Positions 16,114-22,401 of a stretch of DNA of 64,000 nucleotides are shown one piece after another (within the stretch, counting starts at the first letter, position 1; the number at the start of each line of letters is the position of its first letter). The stretch comes from JBPOFM01 sp051252455. Lineage in GTDB: Bacteria; Bacteroidota; Bacteroidia; Flavobacteriales; Flavobacteriaceae. Under the pieces are notes generated by a model. That model saw only the letters and a program-made list of their open reading frames with translations. It did not search any database and was not told where the DNA came from. The translations under genes were made by a program, and so were the position numbers. The stretch is from positions 1 through 64,000 of the forward strand of contig JBPOFM010000002.1 in NCBI GenBank assembly GCA_051252455.1, written 5' to 3'.

Positions 16114-16545
16114 TTAATTCGAAATCAACACCGTGTTATTCCCCACACTCTCCACACGGTATTCGCGAAGCAAGCAAGTGACATCGCTATTCACAGCCTG
16201 CCCTGTCAAAAGACTGTATTGATACCCATCTTCACAGCCACAAACGCCTATACCATTTGTATTGTCTAATCGTGAACAGGATATCGCAGCATGTGCAGGA
16301 TCAGCCGCATCAAAAGCTCTGTAACTACTATTATTTACTTTGGAGAGATACACACCGGCAATGCCTTCATTTGCAATATACACAGAATTGCCCGTAAATT
16401 GAAGTTGACTGAATTGTGGTAAATTTAAGTTGACGCTGGCTTGCACAACGGCATTATTCGCCAAAAAATTACAAGAATCCACTCTATCATTTTTGCTGCA
16501 AGCAGTTAAAAAAAGGACGGAAATCACTAAAAAAAGTCTGTTCAT
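16114..16545 (-). CDS. Rieske-like lipoprotein lacking histidine ligands
   Basis: 143 residues with signal MNRLFLVISVLFLTAC (lipobox LTAC). The fold pattern is that of small Rieske ferredoxin-like lipoproteins of Flavobacteriia: VYLSKVNNSSYRAFDAADP, a first loop AISCSRL and a second loop CGCEDGYQYSLLTGQAV, then LREYRVES. Canonical Rieske loops are C-x-H and C-x2-H; here the His positions are replaced (CSR and CED), so normal two-Cys/two-His coordination of a 2Fe-2S cluster is not possible. It probably keeps the fold only, or binds something else. It converges with the receptor gene, 4 bp apart. Confidence 0.6.
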   Translation of the reverse strand: MNRLFLVISVLFLTACSKNDRVDSCNFLANNAVVQASVNLNLPQFSQLQFTGNSVYIANEGIAGVYLSKVNNSSYRAFDAADPAHAAISCSRLDNTNGIGVCGCEDGYQYSLLTGQAVNSDVTCLLREYRVESVGNNTVLISN

Positions 16546-16605
16546 GGGGCTCTAAAAATTCGATTTGCAATTTACAACAAAATATGTGTTGCAATAATTA
16601 TTTCG

Positions 16606-16613
16606 TATATTTG
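16606..16613 (+). promoter_or_regulatory. Probable greA promoter (-7 element TATATTTG)
   Basis: Exact match to the Bacteroidota -7 consensus TAnnTTTG. A TTG at 16589-16591 is closer than the usual -33 spacing, so the -33 part is uncertain. Initiation near 16620 would give an 80-nt leader containing the hairpins described separately. Confidence 0.5.
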
Positions 16614-16643
16614 TCTTTCATCTCGTGCGAGCGGGATTTTTTT

Positions 16644-16679
16644 ATGCTGTTCTCACTTCGGGAGTTTCAGCATCTTTTT
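16644..16679 (+). terminator. Terminator-like hairpin in the greA leader
   Basis: ATGCTG and CAGCAT (16644-16649 and 16668-16673) enclose CTC/GAG, and CTTTTTA follows. Just upstream, TCTCG-TGCGAG-CGGGA followed by seven Ts (16621-16643) is a second, weaker one. Both lie between the probable promoter and greA, so they could attenuate greA expression. Confidence 0.5.
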
Positions 16680-16700
16680 ATTTAAGTAAACGATGAAGTC

Positions 16701-17177
16701 ATGAGTAAAGTATCTTATTACACTGCGGAAGGATTAAAAAAATTAAGAGAAGAACTAAATCACTTAAGAGATGTGGAGCGTCCTAAAGCGTCGCAAGCCA
16801 TTGCAGAAGCGAGAGATAAGGGCGATTTAAGTGAAAATGCCGAATATGATGCAGCCAAGGAAGCACAGGGCATGTTGGAGATGAAAATATCCAAAATGGA
16901 AGAAGTGCATGCCAACGCACGTTTGATAGATGAGTCGCAATTGGACAACTCTAAAGTATTGGTATTATCTACGGTCAAAATAAAAAACCAAACCAACGGT
17001 ATGGAAATCACCTACACCTTGGTGGCAGATGGTGAAGCCGATCTGGCTGCGGGCAAAATATCCGTCAATTCACCAATTGGGAAAGGTCTTTTGGGCAAAT
17101 CCGTAGGTGATGTAGCAGACATACAAGTGCCAAATGGCATTATGAAATTTGATATCTTGGAAATCACGAGACAGTAA
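16701..17177 (+). CDS. greA: Transcription elongation factor GreA
   Basis: 158 residues, the usual GreA length. The N-terminal coiled coil starts MSKVSYYTAEGLKKLREEL, with the tip region ARDKGDLSENAEYDAAKEAQ carrying the conserved acidic D/E residues that reach into the RNA polymerase secondary channel. The C-terminal FKBP-like domain contains SPIGKGLLGKSVGD. It stimulates transcript cleavage in backtracked RNA polymerase. Monocistronic, with a clear terminator at 17236-17270 and a structured leader, a layout reminiscent of the attenuated E. coli greA leader. Confidence 0.95.
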   Translation: MSKVSYYTAEGLKKLREELNHLRDVERPKASQAIAEARDKGDLSENAEYDAAKEAQGMLEMKISKMEEVHANARLIDESQLDNSKVLVLSTVKIKNQTNGMEITYTLVADGEADLAAGKISVNSPIGKGLLGKSVGDVADIQVPNGIMKFDILEITRQ

Positions 17178-17235
17178 ATGGGTTGTTAGCCATTAGCTGT
17201 TAGCCAATAGGAAGAGCCAAAAACCAAAAGAAAGT

Positions 17236-17270
17236 CCTGTTCAAACAAAACTGAACAGGATTTTTCTTTT
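17236..17270 (+). terminator. greA terminator
   Basis: CCTGTTCA (17236-17243) and TGAACAGG (17252-17259) with an A-rich loop, followed by a T-rich run. Lies 60 bp after the greA stop. Confidence 0.8.
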
Positions 17271-17338
17271 TATATTTACCATAACGGACATTTGAATAAA
17301 GATTTAGGAACGATTGAAAATTTTCAGTACATTTAAGT

Positions 17339-17542
17339 ATGCAAATTGAAAGAACTAATAAAGAAATAGTAATCCGACTTTCTTCCGAAACGGATTTGGT
17401 TGGACTCCAACGTATTTTAGACTATCTAAAATACCGGGAAATTGTGTCAAAGAGCAATGCGGCCCCAAAACAAATCGATGAACTTTCTTCCGAGTCTAAA
17501 TCTTCTTGGTGGAATAAAAATAAAAGTCGGTTTGTAAAGTGA
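17339..17542 (+). CDS. Probable antitoxin of a PIN-type toxin-antitoxin pair
   Basis: 67 residues. N-terminal half is a beta-alpha segment (MQIERTNKEIVIRLSSETDL, then LQRILDYLKYREIVSK). The C-terminal half is charged and disordered and ends WWNKNKSRFVK, as in small antitoxins whose tail covers the toxin active site. Its TGA overlaps the GTG start of the PIN gene (GTGA, 17539-17542). The assignment rests on size, layout and partner, not on a recognised DNA-binding domain. Confidence 0.65.
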   Translation: MQIERTNKEIVIRLSSETDLVGLQRILDYLKYREIVSKSNAAPKQIDELSSESKSSWWNKNKSRFVK

Positions 17543-17979
17543 AAATTATAGTCGACACAAATATAATTTTTAGCGCACTTTTAAGTCCAAATGGTACGAT
17601 TGGCGACTTGTTACTCAATTCATCAAATATGTTTGATTTTTACTCGCCATCCTATTTGCTGGACGAACTTGACAACAACAAGAAAAAACTTTTGGACATC
17701 AGTGGATTTTCAGAGAAGGAACTGGATTTTCTGCAACGTATGCTATTAAAAAAAGTAGGCTTTATTAATTTGGAATCTATCAGAGAATCAACTTGGGAAA
17801 AAGCAATTGAACTAACCTATGATGTGGATGAATTTGATGCACCTTTTATTGCGCTTGCGCTGGAAATGGATTCACCACTTTGGACAGGAGACAAGAAGCT
17901 AATAAAAGGATTAAACAAAAAAGGGGTCGATTGGATTTTGACAACAGACATTATAATTAAAATACGAAGCGAGGAATAA
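17539..17979 (+). CDS. PIN-domain toxin (putative RNase)
   Basis: 146 residues. PIN-domain acidic residues are in order: KIIVDTNIIFSAL (D at about residue 5), an acidic middle (SYLLDELDNNK), DVDEFDAPFIALALEMDS, and PLWTGDKKLIKGL with the last Asp. This is the arrangement of the 'putative toxin-antitoxin system toxin component, PIN family', an Mg-dependent RNase. GTG start dictated by the 4-bp overlap with the antitoxin gene. Inserted between greA and the HIT gene, with no visible mobile-element ends. Confidence 0.8.
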   Translation: MKIIVDTNIIFSALLSPNGTIGDLLLNSSNMFDFYSPSYLLDELDNNKKKLLDISGFSEKELDFLQRMLLKKVGFINLESIRESTWEKAIELTYDVDEFDAPFIALALEMDSPLWTGDKKLIKGLNKKGVDWILTTDIIIKIRSEE

Positions 17980-18003
17980 AAAGCTTGCTAAAAACCGAAC
18001 ACA

Positions 18004-18393
18004 ATGGCATCAATATTCACAAAAATCATCAACGGCGACATCCCATCCTATAAAGTAGCAGAAACGGACGATTTCATAGCCTTTTTAGATGTCAATCCGA
18101 ATGCAAAAGGACATACGCTTTGTGTGCCGAAAGTTGAGGTCAATAAATTGTTTGATTTGGATAAAGAAGTCTATGCGAATCTTATGGAGTTTTCTCGCAC
18201 CGTCGCTATTGCTCTAGAAAGAGCTGTGGATTGCAAACGTGTGGGGTTGACCGTCATTGGTCTGGAAGTACCTCATGTCCATGTGCATTTGATACCATTA
18301 AATTCGATGGATGATGCACGTTTTACGCATAAGGTTTTGTTGGAAGAATCTGAATTTGAAGCCATCGCTAAAAGCATTAGCGATCAGCTTTAA
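18004..18393 (+). CDS. HIT family protein
   Basis: 129 residues. N-terminal MASIFTKIINGDIPSYKVAE and the catalytic histidine triad HVHVHLIPL near residues 95-103 identify a HIT nucleotide hydrolase/transferase of the HINT-like branch. These act on AMP-lysine-type or dinucleotide substrates; the physiological substrate is unclear. It begins 24 bp after the PIN gene but belongs with greA in many flavobacteria, which suggests the toxin pair was inserted. Its stop overlaps the stop of the opposing gene. Confidence 0.9.
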   Translation: MASIFTKIINGDIPSYKVAETDDFIAFLDVNPNAKGHTLCVPKVEVNKLFDLDKEVYANLMEFSRTVAIALERAVDCKRVGLTVIGLEVPHVHVHLIPLNSMDDARFTHKVLLEESEFEAIAKSISDQL

Positions 18394-18734
18394 AAGTTGA
18401 AGAGATAGATGTTCAACATAACAATCAGAATAATGGCAACGATCAGTAGGATCCAAGTTAATTGTTTAAGTTTGAACGTGGCGGATTTTGCTACGAAGGC
18501 ACGGTTTTGATATTCTACAATCTGCTCTAAATCATCTGTCCAGCGTCCAGGAAATATTTCGGTACCACAGGTTTGGCAAACCATCGTTGTCTTCACATCT
18601 GTAGATATGGCTTTATAGAGGGCATTTTCCACAAATCGTTGTTTAAAGGTCAATTGCAGACCACTGTTGGAATAACATTCCGGACAATGATTATGCAAAG
18701 TCACTTCTTTGACAGTGAAAAACTTATCTTCCAT
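18390..18734 (-). CDS. Zinc-ribbon membrane protein
   Basis: 114 residues. Two CxxC pairs (NHCPEC and VCQTC), about 35 residues apart, form a likely zinc ribbon. A single C-terminal transmembrane helix (LTWILLIVAIILIVMLNIYLF) anchors it with the ribbon in the cytoplasm. Function unknown. It lies 11 bp downstream of the sensor kinase gene on the same strand, so both are probably one operon. Its stop codon shares 4 bp with the HIT gene stop. Confidence 0.7.
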   Translation of the reverse strand: MEDKFFTVKEVTLHNHCPECYSNSGLQLTFKQRFVENALYKAISTDVKTTMVCQTCGTEIFPGRWTDDLEQIVEYQNRAFVAKSATFKLKQLTWILLIVAIILIVMLNIYLFNF

Positions 18735-18745
18735 ATATAAATATA

Positions 18746-19900
18746 CTAAACTATTTTTAAAGAGATCTGCATGGTCGTTCCTTTCCCAAGTTCCGAGGTT
18801 AAAACCTTGATGCGCCCGTTGTGATAATCTTCAATGATACGCTTGGCCAAAGAAAGGCCTAAACCCCAACCACGCCTTTTGCTTGTAAAACCGGGCTCAA
18901 AAATTTTGTTATAAAGCGTTTTAGGCAGTCCTTTCCCTGTATCGTCAATATGGATCTTTACGAATTTCTCTGTCTGAAATATGGAGACTTTCAAATCGCC
19001 TTTCCCCTTCATGGCGTCAATGGCATTTTTAACCAGATTCTCTATCGTCCAACTGTAAAGCTGCGTGTTTAAATCTACATAAATGGGCGTTTCAGGCGCT
19101 GAAATTTCAAAATTGATCAAGCTGGAGGAGCGTGCTTTTAAATATTCATAAGACTCAACGGTTGCTTCTACAATATTTTCCTTCTTTAAGGTAGGAATGG
19201 ACCCAATTTTACTAAAACGATCCGTAATGGTTTGTAGACGTACAATGTCTTTTTCAATCTCCAAAAGATAGGAAGGGTTGACGTGTTCTGATTTTAATAT
19301 TTCCGTCCAACCGACGAGTGATGATAATGGGGTTCCAATTTGATGTGCCGTTTCTTTCGCCATACCTGTCCACAATTTATTTTGTGCAGAGATTTTAGAA
19401 CTTCGATAAAAGAAATACACTACCGCGCCAAATAGAAAGATGATGAGCAACAAGGCAAGAGGATAGTATTTCAGCTTGTTCAGAACTTCAGAATCGCCAT
19501 AATAGAGTTTACCCATAGACACTTTTTGGTTGCTGTTTGGGTCAACATAGGATAATTCTATCGGCTTGTTTTGGCTTTCAAATTCCTTTATTAAATCGTT
19601 GATGTAAGTGGTGTCGTTCTCCTTTTTGCTATCGATGTTAATAGTACTAATCTGCCGCTCTTCATTCACCACTATTTTTGGAATCAAACTATCCGAAAGA
19701 ATAATCAGATCCACCAGAGGGCTGACGTTATCTTCAAGCAAACCCTTCTGGAATTCAGATTGTGCTTCAGACCAGATGTCCATTTTGACACGCTGTTCTT
19801 CCTTGAATTTTTGAAAGAAAATATAAGTATTCCAAAGGATTAAAGAGATGATGATAAACGATGCCAAGATAATGAGCCATCGAAAGATATTTCGATTCAT
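18746..19900 (-). CDS. Membrane sensor histidine kinase
   Basis: 384 residues from the ATG at 19900 (MNRNIFRWLIILASF). The open frame extends to 20014, but that part is a simple intergenic repeat (GATACCA/GGTATC words). TM1 near residues 6-28, a periplasmic segment of about 120 residues, TM2 YYPLALLLIIFLFGAVVYFF, then the dimerisation H-box AKETAHQIGTPLSSLVGW, N-box ENLVKNAIDAM, G1 DDTGKGLP and G2 GWGLGLSLAKR. No HAMP domain or receiver. An orphan kinase with no response regulator adjacent; a zinc-ribbon protein follows in the operon. The signal sensed is unknown. Confidence 0.9.
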   Translation of the reverse strand: MNRNIFRWLIILASFIIISLILWNTYIFFQKFKEEQRVKMDIWSEAQSEFQKGLLEDNVSPLVDLIILSDSLIPKIVVNEERQISTINIDSKKENDTTYINDLIKEFESQNKPIELSYVDPNSNQKVSMGKLYYGDSEVLNKLKYYPLALLLIIFLFGAVVYFFYRSSKISAQNKLWTGMAKETAHQIGTPLSSLVGWTEILKSEHVNPSYLLEIEKDIVRLQTITDRFSKIGSIPTLKKENIVEATVESYEYLKARSSSLINFEISAPETPIYVDLNTQLYSWTIENLVKNAIDAMKGKGDLKVSIFQTEKFVKIHIDDTGKGLPKTLYNKIFEPGFTSKRRGWGLGLSLAKRIIEDYHNGRIKVLTSELGKGTTMQISLKIV

Positions 19901-19912
19901 GTTGAATGTCAT

Positions 19913-20000
19913 GCGCAGTTTTTTAGTATCTAGTATTCGGTATTGGGTACAAGGTATCAATTTCTGATATGATACCAGATACCTCATACCTGATACCAAA
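19913..20000. repeat. Simple intergenic repeat (GATACCA/GGTATC words)
   Basis: Degenerate repeats and inverted repeats of AGTATCTAG, GGTATTGGG, GGTATCA, GATACCAGATACC and CATACCTGATACC. Non-coding, although an open frame runs through it. Confidence 0.5.
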
Positions 20001-20075
20001 TAAATATAATGCAAATATGTTAATATTATTGTTGGATAATCAGTTAAATCATTTTTATACGTTTATCAATATCAT

Positions 20076-20083
20076 TACTTTTG
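20076..20083 (+). promoter_or_regulatory. Probable promoter of the flavin reductase-like gene (TACTTTTG)
   Basis: Match to TAnnTTTG, 19 bp before the ATG at 20102. The -33 region is only T-rich. If used, the leader would be about 10 nt. Confidence 0.4.
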
Positions 20084-20101
20084 CTTTCTAACAATTTGTA
20101 G

Positions 20102-20971
20102 ATGATATCTTTTGATCCAAAAGACCTTTCAACAGGGAAACTTCATGGTTATTTATTGAGTGCAGTGGCGCCGCGACCTATTGCATTTGCAAGTACTGTG
20201 GATGCGGATGGCAATCCAAATTTATCACCATTTAGTTTCTTTAATGTGTTTAGTGCGAATCCGCCGATCCTCATATTTTCGCCTGCTCGACGTGTACGAG
20301 ATAATAGCGTGAAACATACCTTGGATAACGTCGAAGCAACGCGTGAGGTGGTCATCAATGTGGTCAATTACGACATTGTGCAACAAATGTCCTTGAGCAG
20401 TACCGAATATCCATTAGGTATCAATGAGTTTGAGAAGTCAGGATTGACCATGCTTAAATCGGATAAGGTAAAACCATTTAGAGTAGCAGAATCACCAATT
20501 CAGTTTGAATGTAAGGTCAATGATATCATTAAATTGGGGAGTGAAGGTGGCGCCGGAAACTTGGTCATCTGTGAAGTGGTAAAATTTCACATTACAGAAG
20601 AAGTGTTGGATGATAATAATGTCATCATTCAAGAAAAATTGGATTTGGTGGCAAGAGCTGGAGGCGATTACTATAACAGAGCCAACAAAGGCTTTTTTGA
20701 AATCCCAAAACCCTTGCAAAAATTGGGAATAGGCGTAGATGGCATTCCAGAAGCGATACGAAATAGCATGATATTAACCGGTAATGAATTAGGCATGTTA
20801 GGCAACGTAGAGAAATTACCTTCAAGAGAAGAGATTGAAAATTTCCATGCCGAAGTGAGTGAGCGTTACCCAAATATACCAGAAATGGCACATCGTGAAA
20901 AACACAAAATCGCTAAAAACTATTTGAGTTATGGGGATGTCGAACGGGCATGGAAATTGCTGCTTTCTTAA
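20102..20971 (+). CDS. Flavin reductase family protein (FMN-binding split barrel)
   Basis: 289 residues. N-terminal signature LLSAVAPRPIAFASTVDADG, then NLSPFSFFNVFSANPPILIF, typical of the flavoredoxin/flavin-reductase-like split-barrel family that binds FMN. The C-terminal 90 residues are a helical extension. Such proteins use NAD(P)H to reduce flavin or act as flavin-dependent oxidoreductases; the substrate cannot be told from sequence. Cytoplasmic. Followed by the DUF3127 gene after an intergenic simple repeat. Confidence 0.85.
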   Translation: MISFDPKDLSTGKLHGYLLSAVAPRPIAFASTVDADGNPNLSPFSFFNVFSANPPILIFSPARRVRDNSVKHTLDNVEATREVVINVVNYDIVQQMSLSSTEYPLGINEFEKSGLTMLKSDKVKPFRVAESPIQFECKVNDIIKLGSEGGAGNLVICEVVKFHITEEVLDDNNVIIQEKLDLVARAGGDYYNRANKGFFEIPKPLQKLGIGVDGIPEAIRNSMILTGNELGMLGNVEKLPSREEIENFHAEVSERYPNIPEMAHREKHKIAKNYLSYGDVERAWKLLLS

Positions 20972-20974
20972 TAA

Positions 20975-21010
20975 TGAATAGCGAATAGTGAATAGTGAAT
21001 AATGAATGAA
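20975..21010. repeat. Simple GAATAGTGAATA tandem words
   Basis: AATGAATAGCGAATAGTGAA and close copies repeated about four times directly after the stop at 20971. Non-coding. Confidence 0.5.
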
Positions 21011-21076
21011 ATAGTTGAGTTTTCAGCTAACAGCCAACAAAAAACAAACAGAAATAAATATTAAATTAAGAGTAAC

Positions 21077-21451
21077 ATGGAAGTACAGGGAAAAATTAAA
21101 ATGATAGGAGAAACCCAAACATTTGGAACCAATGGGTTTAGAAAAAGAGAAGTGGTTGTTACTACGGAAGAACAATATCCACAACATATCATGGTTGAAT
21201 TCGTTCAAGATAAAACTGACTTGTTAAACAATTTTCAAGTAGGTCAAGATGTAAAGATCAGTATCAACTTAAGAGGTCGCGAATGGGTGAATCCTCAAGG
21301 AGAGACTAAATATTTCAACTCAATCCAAGGATGGCGAGTGGAAGGTGCTCAAGCAGGTGCTCAAGGCGATATGCCGCCAGTAGCTCCCGCTCAAGCTTTT
21401 GCGCCAGCGAATGACCTCAATGAGGAAGATCACGACGATTTACCGTTCTAG
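21077..21451 (+). CDS. DUF3127 domain protein (OB-fold-like)
   Basis: 124 residues. MEVQGKIKMIGETQTFGTNG, then FRKREVVVTTEEQYPQHIMV, is the DUF3127 pattern, a Bacteroidota family with the look of a single-strand DNA-binding OB fold. The C-terminus is low-complexity Ala/Pro/Gln followed by an acidic tip NEEDHDDLPF, which is strikingly like the acidic DDxPF tail by which SSB proteins recruit partners. It probably binds DNA or mimics SSB. Followed by a strong terminator. Confidence 0.8.
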   Translation: MEVQGKIKMIGETQTFGTNGFRKREVVVTTEEQYPQHIMVEFVQDKTDLLNNFQVGQDVKISINLRGREWVNPQGETKYFNSIQGWRVEGAQAGAQGDMPPVAPAQAFAPANDLNEEDHDDLPF

Positions 21452-21494
21452 ATTAATTGCTGCGAAAGCAGGAATCTCTAAAAGAAAACTAGGC

Positions 21495-21526
21495 CTCAAT
21501 GTTGTAAAATATTGAGGTTTTTTTTG
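21495..21526 (+). terminator. Terminator after DUF3127 gene
   Basis: CCTCAAT (21495-21501) and ATTGAGG (21512-21518) followed by eight Ts. Confidence 0.85.
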
Positions 21527-21540
21527 AAATGTTATGACAC

Positions 21541-21645
21541 AAAAAAGTCCTAATTTTTCAATTAGGACTCCAAAGTTGTGGTTTTAGGTTTGACCTTCAT
21601 TAGCAAACTCAAATAAGCAATAATGAACTTAATTCAAAAGAAAGG
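21541..21645 (-). ncRNA. Candidate small RNA or tiny-peptide transcript on the minus strand
   Basis: No gene on either strand explains a minus-strand intrinsic terminator here: AGTCCTAAT/ATTAGGACT (21546-21554 and 21561-21569) followed, on the minus strand, by six Ts. About 100 bp upstream on that strand lies TTTG (21679-21682) exactly 19 nt before CATATTTG (21652-21659), one mismatch from the Bacteroidota promoter TTTG-N19-TAnnTTTG. The predicted transcript is about 105 nt. It contains a 12-codon ATG frame (MKVKPKTTTLES) whose stop overlaps the terminator stem, so a leader-type peptide is an alternative. Confidence 0.4.
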
Positions 21646-21735
21646 TCATATCAAATATGGTCAAAAATCTTTGATTTTCAAAGCATAAAAGAAAATTTAA
21701 CACCCAAATAATTACGAAAACGTTGTAGTTGCCCA

Positions 21736-22359
21736 ATGCACTATTTAAGTCATAAATTAGAATTTCCTGATGTTTCTTTGGCCACAAAAGAAGGTTTACT
21801 GGCTATTGGAGGGGATTTGTCCATAGAACGATTGGTGTTGGCCTATAAGCGTGGAATCTTTCCGTGGTTTAATTCAGGGGAACCGATTTTGTGGTGGTCG
21901 CCAGATCCTCGATTTGTGTTGTTTCCAGAGAAATTGAAGGTATCAAAAAGCATGCGTCAGATTTTACGGCAGCAGAGTTTCAAAGTCACCATCAATACGG
22001 CATTTGAAGCTGTTGTGATGGAGTGTTCTAAATCAAAACGAAAAGGTCAGAACGGCACTTGGATTACTCAATCGATGATAGATGCTTACATCAGTTTGAA
22101 TCGTCAAGGTTTTGCAAAATCGGTTGAGGTTTGGCATGAGGATCAGCTTGTAGGAGGGCTTTATGGCATCGATTTGGGCAATGGTGTGTTTTGCGGCGAG
22201 AGTATGTTTGCCAAAGTGAGCAATGCGAGTAAGGTAGGATTTATCACATTTGTGCAAAACCATGATTATAAACTTATCGACTGTCAGTTACATACGAATC
22301 ATTTGGAAAGTTTGGGGGCAGAGGAGATTTCAAGGGACAATTTCTTGAAGTATTTATAA
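21736..22359 (+). CDS. aat: Leucyl/phenylalanyl-tRNA-protein transferase
   Basis: 207 residues. Contains the family hallmarks GGDLSIERLVLAYKRGIFPW, PILWWSPDPRFVLFP and GLYGIDLGNGVFCGESMFA. It transfers Leu or Phe from aminoacyl-tRNA to N-terminal Lys or Arg of proteins, marking them for ClpAP/ClpS degradation (N-end rule). Cytoplasmic, monocistronic, converging on the adhesin gene. Confidence 0.95.
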   Translation: MHYLSHKLEFPDVSLATKEGLLAIGGDLSIERLVLAYKRGIFPWFNSGEPILWWSPDPRFVLFPEKLKVSKSMRQILRQQSFKVTINTAFEAVVMECSKSKRKGQNGTWITQSMIDAYISLNRQGFAKSVEVWHEDQLVGGLYGIDLGNGVFCGESMFAKVSNASKVGFITFVQNHDYKLIDCQLHTNHLESLGAEEISRDNFLKYL

Positions 22360-22401
22360 AATTCGTCCTGTCCTGACCTGTAAAACCTCCCTTTTAATTA
22401 G

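Noticed and set aside
19901..20014. 38-residue N-terminal extension of the sensor kinase
   Set aside because: The DNA is a GATACCA/GGTATC simple repeat and the peptide is not signal-like; the ATG at 19900 fits the membrane anchor.
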